Of a stretch of DNA of 6,686 bases, positions 1-6,236 are shown piece after piece. The translations under genes were made by a program, and so were the position numbers. The notes beneath the pieces are model-generated. The model saw only the letters and a program-made list of their open reading frames with translations, was not told the DNA's origin and searched no databases. Position 1 is the first letter of the stretch. Each line of letters begins with the position of its first letter. The DNA comes from CAYUUP01 sp964447925 (lineage in GTDB: Bacteria > Bacillota > Clostridia > Oscillospirales > Oscillospiraceae), in the NCBI GenBank assembly GCA_964447925.1, contig CAYUUP010000083.1, forward strand, positions 1-6,686, read 5' to 3'.

Positions 1-2
1 TC

Positions 3-797
3 TCCTACGCCGTGGCCGTTGTCATGAACGCCGTAGGCATTACCAACCCCGACGGCTCCGCCATTCTGGACTTCACCTCAGTGGCAACCGCCAGCATTGT
101 GGGGCTGCCGCCCTTCCAAATCTGCAAGTTTGACATCACCGCCATCCTGGTGATGGCTCCCATTGCCCTGGCCACCATGATGGAACACATCGGCGATATG
201 TCCGCCATTTCCGCCACTGTAGGGGAGAACTACATTGAAGACCCCGGCCTGCACCGCACCCTGCTGGGTGACGGCCTGGCCACCGCCTTGGCGGGCTTCT
301 TCGGCGGTCCCGCCAACACCACCTACGGCGAGAACACCGGTGTGCTGGAACTATCCCATGTCCATGATCCCCGGGTCATCCGCATCGCCGCCGTGTTTGC
401 CATCGTCCTTAGCTTTATTCCCAAGGTGGCCGAGATCATCGGTTCCCTGCCCGCCTCCATCATCGGCGGCGTCAGCTTCATCCTCTATGGAATGATCTCT
501 GCTATCGGTGTCCGCAACGTGGTGGAGAATAAGGTGGACTTCACCAACTCCCGCAATCTTATCGTGGCCGCCGTTATCTTTGTCTGCGCTCTGGGCTTTT
601 CCGATGGTCTGACCTTCACTGTGGGCGGCACCACCATCACCCTCACCGCCCTGGCAGTAGCTGCCATCGCCGGTATTGTCCTCAACGCCATCCTCCCCGG
701 CAAGGACTACGAGTTCGGCGTCAACCCAAAGGGTGACATCAACCGGGGCATTGCCATAAATCCCAATCTGAATGACGAGGACAAGGCCGGAAAGTGA
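3..797 (+). CDS. uraA: Uracil/xanthine permease, NCS2 family (5'-truncated by window edge)
   Basis: This is the C-terminal 264 residues of a nucleobase:cation symporter of the NCS2 family (UraA/PyrP type), an inner-membrane carrier that imports uracil or a related base. Family members are usually about 420-430 residues, so roughly 40% is missing to the left. Reading from position 3, the frame is open to the TGA at 795-797, with no start visible. The family core is clear. The motif MMEHIGD lies near visible residues 59-65, followed by DPGLHRTLLGDGLATALAGFFGG and then NTTYGENTG around residues 105-113. The glutamates of EHIG and TYGEN match E. coli UraA Glu241 and Glu290, which bind uracil. The residue matching UraA His245 is Asp here. 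Several hydrophobic membrane segments follow, then a short charged C-tail rich in Asn and Asp. Substrate choice (uracil, xanthine or another base) cannot be settled from sequence alone. The family call is secure. Confidence 0.93.
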   Translation, partial: SYAVAVVMNAVGITNPDGSAILDFTSVATASIVGLPPFQICKFDITAILVMAPIALATMMEHIGDMSAISATVGENYIEDPGLHRTLLGDGLATALAGFFGGPANTTYGENTGVLELSHVHDPRVIRIAAVFAIVLSFIPKVAEIIGSLPASIIGGVSFILYGMISAIGVRNVVENKVDFTNSRNLIVAAVIFVCALGFSDGLTFTVGGTTITLTALAVAAIAGIVLNAILPGKDYEFGVNPKGDINRGIAINPNLNDEDKAGK

Positions 798-838
798 CCG
801 TATCTTTCCCTTTCTCCCAAAATGGGAAAAAGGCAGCT

Positions 839-866
839 GCGGCTCCCCCATCTGCGGGGGAGCCGC
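839..866 (+). other. Perfect 11-bp GC-rich hairpin between the permease and AEC genes
   Basis: The left arm GCGGCTCCCCC (839-849) pairs perfectly with GGGGGAGCCGC (856-866) around a 6-nt loop, ATCTGC. No run of T follows on the + strand, so it is not a canonical intrinsic terminator for the permease gene. On the - strand a T5 run appears only about 6 nt beyond the stem. A weaker 5-bp hairpin, TCCCA-AAA-TGGGA, sits just upstream at 815-827. The structure could stabilise the 3' end of the permease mRNA, act as a weak or factor-assisted terminator, or be a copy of a dispersed repeat. The pairing is directly visible; the role is open. Confidence 0.6.
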
Positions 867-918
867 CCCGCTGTTATGAAGCGGCCCGATATTTCGACCG
901 GAGAGGAGCGTTTTCACT

Positions 919-1869
919 GTGCTTGCGTCGTTTGCCGTGTCTCTAAATCAGATGGCAATTTTATTCCTGCTGGTTATTGTCGGCTGGGTAGCTGCCAAGC
1001 TGAAGCTCATCACCCCGGAGCTGAAGGGCGGGCTGACAAAAATCGTTCTCTATATCACTACGCCCGCCAGCATCCTGGACTCCGTCCTTACCAGCGACAG
1101 CCTGCCCGATGTGCAGGAGATCTTCTATATTCTCATCGTCTCCTTCCTCTTTTATGTCGGTGTACTGATTTTTGCCCTGCTGCTAACCTGGATCATCCGG
1201 GTGCCAAAAGGCAGCCGGGGGAGCTACATCACCATGACTTCCTTCAGCAACTGCGGCTTTATTGGCTTTCCAGTGGTATTGAGCCTGTTTGGATCCAGCG
1301 CAGTCTTCTATGCCGCCGTCTATAATATCCCCTTTCATCTGCTGCTCTACACCCTGGGACCCATCATGATGGCACGGGATGGCGCCGCTGCCAGGCGGAA
1401 GGGGGCAGGCAAGGCCCGCATCAGCATTTCCGTATTCTTCTCTCCCACTGTCATTGCCTGTGTGATCGCAGCTGTGATGGCGGTATTCCGGGTGAGCTTC
1501 CCTGACCAGATCACCTCCGCTATCAGCTATCTGGGGGATGTTACCACCCCCATGGCTCTGATGGTGGTGGGGGCCTCCATCGCCGGGATATCCGCCAAGG
1601 AGATGCTGGGCAGCCCCCGCATTTATGCTATGGCCGCCGCCCGCCTGCTGATCATCCCCCTGCTTACCTGGGTGGTGTTCTCCCGGTTTGTCGCCAACAC
1701 TATGCTGACCAATGTAGCGGTGGTGATTGCCGCTATGCCGGTGGCCGCCGTCTGCACCATGCTGGCCATGGAGCATAGTGGGGATGTGAAGGCCATCACG
1801 CAAGGTATCTTTATTACAACGTTGCTCTCTGTGGTGACCATACCGCTACTGGCAACTTTGCTGCTGTAG
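919..1869 (+). CDS. AEC family transporter (auxin efflux carrier-type permease)
   Basis: The 316-residue protein is a membrane carrier of the AEC family (Pfam Mem_trans). Bacterial members export or exchange small organic acids such as malate or malonate, but substrates are mostly unproven. Nearly the whole length is hydrophobic, consistent with the family's ten membrane helices in two halves, joined by a basic loop around residues 153-167 (ARDGAAARRKGAGKAR). Family signatures are visible: the amphipathic stretch with YITTPASIL (about 45-53), SFSNCGFIGFPVV (108-120), TTPMALMVVGASIAG (209-223), RLLIIPLLTW (242-251) and AAMPVAAVCTMLAMEHSGD (271-289). The GTG at 919 is chosen because AGGAG lies 10 nt upstream (904-908). 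The next in-frame ATG (952) has no ribosome binding site and would trim the first helix. The gene lies 121 nt after the permease on the same strand, with a hairpin between them, and no promoter of its own is obvious. Length is normal and nothing looks broken. The family is secure and the substrate unknown. Confidence 0.9.
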   Translation: MLASFAVSLNQMAILFLLVIVGWVAAKLKLITPELKGGLTKIVLYITTPASILDSVLTSDSLPDVQEIFYILIVSFLFYVGVLIFALLLTWIIRVPKGSRGSYITMTSFSNCGFIGFPVVLSLFGSSAVFYAAVYNIPFHLLLYTLGPIMMARDGAAARRKGAGKARISISVFFSPTVIACVIAAVMAVFRVSFPDQITSAISYLGDVTTPMALMVVGASIAGISAKEMLGSPRIYAMAAARLLIIPLLTWVVFSRFVANTMLTNVAVVIAAMPVAAVCTMLAMEHSGDVKAITQGIFITTLLSVVTIPLLATLLL

Positions 1870-1905
1870 GGGCGGCATTCGGCGCCAACCGCAATGAGAC
1901 GTGTT

Positions 1906-1932
1906 TTGCAAGATAACGAACCGTATTATAAG
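1906..1932 (+). promoter_or_regulatory. Possible weak promoter for prfC
   Basis: TTGCAA (1906-1911) and TATAAG (1927-1932) resemble -35 and -10 elements, with a 15-bp spacer that is shorter than ideal. They lie in an AT-richer stretch just after the AEC stop codon and about 120 nt before the prfC start. No better pair was seen in this spacer. A separate promoter for prfC is plausible because no terminator separates it from the AEC gene yet the spacer is long, but the match is weak. Confidence 0.25.
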
Positions 1933-1938
1933 TGGGTG

Positions 1939-1972
1939 TTATTCCGGATGGTTATGGGAATAATAGCCGGAA
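1939..1972 (+). other. Overlapping inverted repeats in the prfC leader
   Basis: TTATTCC (1939-1945) pairs perfectly with GGAATAA (1957-1963). TTCCGG (1942-1947), which overlaps the first left arm, pairs perfectly with CCGGAA (1967-1972). The two pairings share bases and cannot form together, so the leader has two mutually exclusive short stems. A third short pair, ATTGG (1978-1982) with CCAAT (1992-1996), follows. None is followed by a T run. This may be an RNA switch-like leader or an operator region, or chance in AT-rich sequence. Confidence 0.35.
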
Positions 1973-2037
1973 AAGGAATTGGGAGCTGAATCCAATGTAG
2001 CCGAGCATGTTGCAATTTGAATCAAAAAACGAAATTT

Positions 2038-2052
2038 GGAGGCAGTTCCATG
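2038..2052 (+). promoter_or_regulatory. Ribosome binding site deciding the prfC start
   Basis: GGAGG at 2038-2042 lies 7 nt before the ATG at 2050. The frame is also open upstream to a TTG at 2017, which would add 11 residues (MNQKTKFGGSS). In that reading the Shine-Dalgarno sequence would lie inside the coding sequence, and the extension has no counterpart in RF3 proteins. ATG at 2050 is therefore the start. Confidence 0.85.
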
Positions 2053-3642
2053 TCAAAATATCAAGCTGAAATCAGCCGCCGCCGCACCTTTGCCATCATC
2101 TCTCACCCGGACGCCGGCAAGACCACCCTGACGGAAAAATTCCTGCTCTACGGCGGAGCCATCGCCCAGGCGGGGGTGGTCAAGGGCAAGAAGAATGCCC
2201 GGGCTGCTGTCTCCGACTGGATGGAGATTGAGAAACAGAGGGGCATTTCCGTCACCTCGTCGGTAATGCAGTTCCAGCACAGCGGCTTCTGTATCAATAT
2301 TCTCGATACCCCGGGACACCAGGACTTCTCCGAGGACACCTACCGCACCCTCATGGCGGCGGATGCCGCCGTTATGGTCATTGATGCAGCCAAGGGCGTG
2401 GAGGCACAGACCCGAAAGCTGTTTAAGGTCTGTGTTATGCGTCACATCCCCATCTTTACCTTTATTAATAAGCTGGATCGGGAGGCCAGGGATCCCTTTG
2501 ACCTCTGTGCCGAGATCGAGGGGGAGTTGGGAATCGAGACCTATGCCATGAACTGGCCTATTGGCTGCGGCAAGGCGTTTCAGGGCGTCTATGACCGGGG
2601 GGGACGCCAGATCCTCCGCTTCACCTCCAATACCAATGCCCGGACGGCGGATATCACCGCCGTGGAAATGGATGACCCCAACCTGGCAGAGCTTATTGGA
2701 CGGCAGGCCAGGGATACGCTGGCAGATGAGATCGGGCTGCTGGACGGGGCCTCCTGCCCTCTGGAGCCAGAGCGGGTGCAGCGGGGAGAGCTGACGCCGG
2801 TATTCTTTGGCTCCGCCCTGACGGGCTTCGGCATCCAGCCCTTTTTGGAGAGCTTTTTGCAGATGACGCCGCCGCCGCTACCCCGGCGGGCGGGGGAGGA
2901 GATTATCGACTCCTTTGATGACAACTTCTCCGCCTTTGTCTTTAAGATACAGGCCAACATGAACCCCGCCCACCGGGATCGCATCGCCTTTCTCCGGGTA
3001 TGCTCCGGCCGCTTTGATGCCGACAAGGAGGTCTACCATGTTCAGGGGGGGAAGAAGGTCCGCCTCTCCCGCCCCCAGCAGTTGATGGCTGCCGAGCGGG
3101 AGATCATCGAGGACGCCTATGCCGGGGACATCATTGGTGTCTTTGACCCCGGTATCTACGCCATCGGGGATACCCTTTGCGCACTGGGAAAGAAATTTCA
3201 ATTCGACCCTATCCCCACCTTCGCCCCGGAACACTTCAGCCGTGTCCGGCCGAGGGACACCTTGAAGCGGAAACAGTTCATCAAGGGAATGGAACAGATC
3301 GCCCAGGAGGGTGGCATCCAGATTTTTAAGATCCCCCATGCCGGCATGGAGGAGGTTATCGTGGGCGTTGTGGGTGTTCTTCAGCTTGATGTACTCCAGT
3401 ACCGGCTGAAGAACGAGTATGGTGTGGAACTGGTGATGGAGAGCCAGCCCTATGAACTCCTCCGCCGCATCGATGCCTTTGACGGCGATCTGGATGACAT
3501 CATCATGGGAAACGAGGTGAAGCGGGTGGAGGATTACCGGGGCAGTTCCCTGCTGCTCTTCCCCGCCCCCTGGTCCATGAACTGGGTGATGGATAAGAAC
3601 CCGTCCCTTCGCCTCTCCGAGGTGGGCGGCGGGGTGGATTAG
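2050..3642 (+). CDS. prfC: Peptide chain release factor 3 (RF3), translational GTPase
   Basis: The 530-residue protein (E. coli RF3 has 529) is the class II release factor. This cytoplasmic GTPase recycles RF1/RF2 from the ribosome after peptide release and contributes to translational quality control. The G domain shows P-loop SHPDAGKTT (18-26), switch I RGISVTS (64-70), G3 DTPGHQDF (86-93) and G4 NKLDR (140-144). The SHPDAGKTT form and the following SDWMEIEKQRGIS separate RF3 from EF-G, whose P-loop reads AHIDAGKTT. The beta-barrel domain II begins near residue 295 (FSAFVFKIQANMNPAHRDRIAF). Domain III begins near 390 (FAPEHFSRVRPRD) and contains GVVGVLQLDVLQYRLKNEYGVE. It is preceded by a 180-nt leader and followed by a strong terminator, so it is probably a single-gene unit or the end of one. 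All GTPase residues are intact and no frameshift is seen. Identification is secure. Confidence 0.97.
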   Translation: MSKYQAEISRRRTFAIISHPDAGKTTLTEKFLLYGGAIAQAGVVKGKKNARAAVSDWMEIEKQRGISVTSSVMQFQHSGFCINILDTPGHQDFSEDTYRTLMAADAAVMVIDAAKGVEAQTRKLFKVCVMRHIPIFTFINKLDREARDPFDLCAEIEGELGIETYAMNWPIGCGKAFQGVYDRGGRQILRFTSNTNARTADITAVEMDDPNLAELIGRQARDTLADEIGLLDGASCPLEPERVQRGELTPVFFGSALTGFGIQPFLESFLQMTPPPLPRRAGEEIIDSFDDNFSAFVFKIQANMNPAHRDRIAFLRVCSGRFDADKEVYHVQGGKKVRLSRPQQLMAAEREIIEDAYAGDIIGVFDPGIYAIGDTLCALGKKFQFDPIPTFAPEHFSRVRPRDTLKRKQFIKGMEQIAQEGGIQIFKIPHAGMEEVIVGVVGVLQLDVLQYRLKNEYGVELVMESQPYELLRRIDAFDGDLDDIIMGNEVKRVEDYRGSSLLLFPAPWSMNWVMDKNPSLRLSEVGGGVD

Positions 3643-3657
3643 CCCAAAGAAAGTGAA

Positions 3658-3687
3658 GCCCTCCGGCTCGGGCCGGAGGGCATTTTT
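3658..3687 (+). terminator. Intrinsic terminator after prfC
   Basis: GCCCTCCGGC (3658-3667) pairs perfectly with GCCGGAGGGC (3672-3681) around the 4-nt loop TCGG, followed by A and T5 (3683-3687). The stem begins 15 nt after the prfC stop codon. This is a textbook Rho-independent terminator for prfC. Confidence 0.93.
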
Positions 3688-3757
3688 GCGCAGAGGCGGC
3701 CGATTTCCCCGGCCCGGCACAAGGGATCCCCTGAAAAACGAAAAGAACCAGGACTGA

Positions 3758-3783
3758 CCAGCGGGGCGGCGCTGGATTTTTTT
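3758..3783 (+). terminator. Second intrinsic terminator, upstream of the TRAP promoter
   Basis: CCAGCG (3758-3763) pairs with CGCTGG (3770-3775) around the loop GGGCGG, then A and T7 (3777-3783). The stem is shorter than in the first terminator, but the T run is longer. It lies about 75 nt after the first terminator and ends 12 nt before the -35 element of the dctP promoter. It therefore probably acts as a back-up that insulates the TRAP operon from prfC read-through. Confidence 0.65.
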
Positions 3784-3795
3784 CCGGGAAGAGGA

Positions 3796-3824
3796 TTGAC
3801 AATATTATCGAAAGAGTATATTAT
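3796..3824 (+). promoter_or_regulatory. Sigma-A-type promoter of the TRAP operon
   Basis: A perfect -35 hexamer TTGACA (3796-3801) is followed, after a 17-bp spacer, by TATTAT (3819-3824), one base off the TATAAT consensus. Transcription would start near 3831, giving a leader of about 28 nt before the dctP ATG. A perfect TATAAT also occurs at 3824-3829, but with a 22-bp spacer it is unlikely to be the hexamer used with this -35. The AT-rich block stands out sharply from the GC-rich surroundings. Confidence 0.85.
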
Positions 3825-3832
3825 ATAATATA
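3817..3832. promoter_or_regulatory. 16-bp perfect AT palindrome overlapping the -10 region
   Basis: TATATTATATAATATA (3817-3832) is a perfect palindrome covering the -10 hexamer and the likely transcription start. One half-site word, ATATTAT (3818-3824), also occurs as a direct repeat at 3802-3808, 16 bp upstream, within the spacer. The position suits an operator for a repressor of the transporter operon. However, the sequence is pure A/T, so a palindrome could arise more easily by chance. The binding protein is unknown. Confidence 0.4.
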
Positions 3833-3843
3833 TAAAATCTATC

Positions 3844-3861
3844 AAAGGAGGACCTCCTATG
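3844..3861 (+). promoter_or_regulatory. Strong dctP ribosome binding site that can pair with its own downstream flank
   Basis: AAAGGAGG (3844-3851) is a near-perfect Shine-Dalgarno sequence 7 nt before the ATG at 3859. The spacer consists of A followed by CCTCCT (3853-3858), the exact complement of AGGAGG (3846-3851). In RNA, AGGAG (3846-3850) can pair with CTCCT (3854-3858) around a 3-nt loop, burying the binding site directly against the start codon. The start choice is secure because a lipoprotein signal peptide follows. The regulatory role is inferred. Confidence 0.8.
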
Positions 3862-4855
3862 AAAGTCCCAAAATACCTGACGCGATTACTGGCCCTGCTG
3901 ATGTGTCTGGCTCTGCTGGCGCTGGCGGCGGGCTGCTCCTCGGGTGGCGGAAAAGCAGGGAGTACCGATGACAGCTACACCCTCTCCCTCACCATCCACG
4001 ACCCTGAGACCAGCACCATCGGCGTGCTGTACCAGGCCTGGGCCGACAAGATCAGCGAGCTGACTGACGGCCATGTCACCGTCCACATCTACGGCAGCGG
4101 TTCCCTAGTGGAGGGTACCGAGGCGGTGGACGGCGTTACCAGCGGCCAGGCGGATATTGCCTGGGTCTATACCTCCTTCTTTACCGGCCAGTTCCCCCTG
4201 ACTGAGGTGGTGGCGATCCCCCTGCTGGGACTGCAGTCCCCGGATCAGACCACCGAGGTGCTGTGGGATCTCTATGAGGGATATGATGCGCTCCAGGAGG
4301 AACTCTCCAGCTTCAAGGTGCTGATGATATACGGCAACCCGCTGAATATCCTGGCCACCAAGAAAGAGGTGGGCTCCATGGCGGATTTGGCGGGACTGAA
4401 GCTCCGCAGCCCCACTGGCGGCATCGCTGAGGTCCTTCAGAGCTGGGGCGCCACGCCGCAGCAGATGAACAGCAGCGAGATCTATGACGGACTGCAAAAG
4501 GGCACCATTGACGGCTTTATCCATGAGTACAACGGCATTTATACCTTCAGCCTCTATGAGCAGGTGCATTACTATCTTGACCTGCCCCTGTATGATGGCG
4601 TCTTTGTGCTGGCCATGAACTGGGATTCCTGGAATGCTTTGCCGGAGGAATATCAGGAGGCCATTGAGAGCGTTTCCCTGCGGGATGCCTCCGTCCAGTT
4701 TGCCAAAGACTTCAATGCTGCGGCCATGGAGGAGAAGGAAGAGATCCTCGCGGAGCATGGCGGCATCCTGGTCACGCCCTCTGAGGAATTCAAGGCAGAG
4801 CTGCAGGTGGCGGCCGATGCCTATATGGACGAGTGGGCGGCAAACAATACCACCG
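3859..4855 (+). CDS. dctP: TRAP transporter solute-binding lipoprotein DctP (3' end in assembly gap)
   Basis: This is the extracytoplasmic receptor of a tripartite ATP-independent periplasmic (TRAP) transporter. It captures the substrate and delivers it to the DctM/DctQ membrane pair. The 332 visible residues are close to full family length, so only a short C-terminal piece is lost in the run of Ns. The N-terminus has basic residues (KVPK...R), a hydrophobic stretch and the lipobox LAAG-C with Cys26. The mature protein is therefore lipid-anchored, as expected in a Gram-positive cell. Family features include AWADKISELTDGHVTVHIYGSGSL (60-83), SGQADIAWV (95-103), FPLTEVVAIPLLGL (112-125) and GLKLRSPTGG (179-188). 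Arg183 is the conserved arginine that normally clamps the ligand carboxylate. GLQKGTIDGF (211-220) follows. The arginine suggests a carboxylate ligand, but the exact substrate cannot be named. It is the first gene of the operon, with its own promoter and ribosome binding site. Confidence 0.93.
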
Positions 4856-4955
4856 NNNNNNNNNNNNNNNNNNNNNNNNNNNNNNNNNNNNNNNNNNNNN
4901 NNNNNNNNNNNNNNNNNNNNNNNNNNNNNNNNNNNNNNNNNNNNNNNNNNNNNNN
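4856..4955. other. Assembly gap of exactly 100 Ns
   Basis: Positions 4856-4955 are all N. A round 100 is a common placeholder for a scaffold gap of unknown size, so distances and reading frames across it mean nothing. It hides the dctP stop codon, any dctP-dctM spacer, the dctM ribosome binding site and the first codons of dctM. From family lengths, the missing coding sequence is probably small: the last few residues of DctP and roughly 8-15 residues of DctM. An additional small gene inside cannot be excluded. Confidence 0.97.
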
Positions 4956-6221
4956 TTTCTTGTTCTCATCATGCTGGGCATGAATATTGGCCTGGCGCTG
5001 ATGGTGGTGGGAACGGTGGGCTACGCCATGGCCACCAACTGGAGCGCCGCCATCGGTGTACTCCGCACTGCGCCCACCGCACAGGCCAGCTCCTACGCCC
5101 TGATGGTGGTGCCGATGTTCGTCATGATGGGAAATTTCGCTTATGAGGCGGGCCTCAGCGAGGGGCTGTATGATGTTTGCCGCAAGTGGCTCTCCCGGCT
5201 GCCGGGGGGGCTGGCCTGCGGCACGGTGGCAGCCTGCGCGGGATTTGGGGCTATCTGCGGCTCCTGCGCTGCCACTGCCGCTACCATGGGCACCATCTCC
5301 ATTCCGGAGATGCGGCGCTATGGCTATGAGGATAAACTCAGCACCGGCAGCGTGGCCATGGGGGGTACCCTGGGGGTCATGATCCCCCCCTCCACCTCCA
5401 TGGTGGTCTACGCTGCCATCGCGGAGGCGTCTATCGGCCAGCTTTTTATGGCCGGAATCATTCCGGGCATCATGCTGGCGGCCCTGTGTATCGTCACCAT
5501 TGTGATCTGGGTGAAGGCGGATCCCTCCCTGGCTCCCGCCACGGGGAAATGCTCCTGGAAGGAGCGGCTCATCTCTCTGAAGGGCCTGATTTATGTGGTC
5601 ATCCTCTTCGGCGTGGTAATGGGCGGTATGTTCAGCGGGCTGTTTACCGTCAATCAGGCTTCCGCTGTGGGCGTGGCCCTAGCCCTGGTCATCACCGCCG
5701 TCCGCCGTCGGCTGAGCTGGGCGGTGTTCAAGCGGGTGGTATTCACCACCATCAAGACCGCAGCTATGACCTTCCTGATCCTTATCGGTGCGTCCGTATT
5801 CTGCAAGTTCCTGGCAATTACCCAGCTGCCTGCCATGGTGGCTGACGCCATCTCCAGCCTGAATGTCTCCAAATATGTAATCATCGCCATCATGACCTTC
5901 ATCTACCTGATTTTGGGGGCCATCATGGACGAGATGCCCATGATTATGCTGACTGTACCCATCTTTCTGCCCATTGTGGAAGCGCTGGGCTTCAACGAGA
6001 TCTGGTTCGGGATTTATATCGTACTGGTGATGGAACTGGGGGCGATCACACCGCCGGTGGGCCTGAACTGCTTCGTCATTTCCGGCGTGGTGCCGGATGT
6101 ATCGCTGGGAACCATCTACCGGGGGGTGCTGCCCTTCTGTATCACCGTGCTGGTGGCAGTGGCAATTGTGACGGTATTCCCGTCCATCCCAATGCTGCTG
6201 CCGTCACTGATGGCGGGTTAG
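4956..6221 (+). CDS. dctM: TRAP transporter large permease subunit DctM (5' end in assembly gap)
   Basis: This is the large integral membrane subunit that forms the transport path of the TRAP system and couples uptake to an ion gradient, sodium in the studied members. From position 4956 the frame gives 421 residues to the TAG at 6219-6221. Typical DctM proteins have about 425-435 residues and begin with one short hydrophobic stretch before FLVLIMLGMNIG, so only about 8-15 residues are hidden. Signatures (visible numbering) are VPMFVMMGNFAYEAGLS (52-68), GAICGSCAATAATMGTISIPEM (98-119), MIPPSTSMVVYAAIAEASIGQLFMAGIIPG (142-171), GAIMDEMPMIMLTVPIFLPI (321-340) and GAITPPVGLNCFVISGVVPD (362-381). 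Hydrophobic helices cover nearly the whole chain. The loop after GLFT reads VNQASAVG, where many family members have a TEA-type motif. The stop codon overlaps the Shine-Dalgarno sequence of dctQ, which implies close co-expression. Confidence 0.95.
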   Translation, partial: FLVLIMLGMNIGLALMVVGTVGYAMATNWSAAIGVLRTAPTAQASSYALMVVPMFVMMGNFAYEAGLSEGLYDVCRKWLSRLPGGLACGTVAACAGFGAICGSCAATAATMGTISIPEMRRYGYEDKLSTGSVAMGGTLGVMIPPSTSMVVYAAIAEASIGQLFMAGIIPGIMLAALCIVTIVIWVKADPSLAPATGKCSWKERLISLKGLIYVVILFGVVMGGMFSGLFTVNQASAVGVALALVITAVRRRLSWAVFKRVVFTTIKTAAMTFLILIGASVFCKFLAITQLPAMVADAISSLNVSKYVIIAIMTFIYLILGAIMDEMPMIMLTVPIFLPIVEALGFNEIWFGIYIVLVMELGAITPPVGLNCFVISGVVPDVSLGTIYRGVLPFCITVLVAVAIVTVFPSIPMLLPSLMAG

Positions 6222-6236
6222 GAGGTGCGAATAATG
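6220..6236 (+). promoter_or_regulatory. dctQ ribosome binding site overlapping the dctM stop
   Basis: AGGAGG (6220-6225) shares its first two bases with the TAG stop of dctM (6219-6221) and lies 8 nt before the ATG at 6234. This arrangement suggests translational coupling of dctM and dctQ. It fixes the dctQ start, which would otherwise be uncertain in a short partial frame. Confidence 0.85.

Noticed and set aside
351..917. Open frame on the - strand opposite the permease gene (188 codons)
   Set aside because: Its product is low-complexity, rich in Gly, Asp and His, and is the antisense image of a membrane protein. The + strand frame is clearly the real gene.
822..1325. Open frame on the + strand overlapping the start of the AEC gene (167 codons)
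   Set aside because: It is out of frame with the AEC gene, has no ribosome binding site, starts within a hairpin region, and its product has no recognisable features.
1183..1803. Open frame on the - strand opposite the AEC gene (206 codons)
   Set aside because: The product is His/Gly-rich with no domain, a shadow of the hydrophobic + strand coding sequence.
2017..2049. Upstream TTG start for prfC, adding 11 residues
   Set aside because: The extension contains the GGAGG that serves the ATG at 2050 and has no match to RF3 N-termini. The 2050 start gives the usual family length.
2878..3720. Long open frame on the - strand opposite prfC (280 codons)
   Set aside because: It lies antisense to the conserved domains of RF3, has no ribosome binding site or family resemblance, and is the expected by-product of GC-rich codon bias.
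3824..3829. Perfect TATAAT as the -10 of the dctP promoter
   Set aside because: The spacer to TTGACA would be 22 bp. TATTAT at 3819-3824 with a 17-bp spacer is the better pairing.
3859..6221. Possible DctP-DctM fusion or overlapping genes across the Ns
   Set aside because: Apparent continuity comes only from reading through 100 placeholder Ns. The two frames differ and the gap size is unknown. DctP ends and DctM begins within or near the gap, as in ordinary separate genes.
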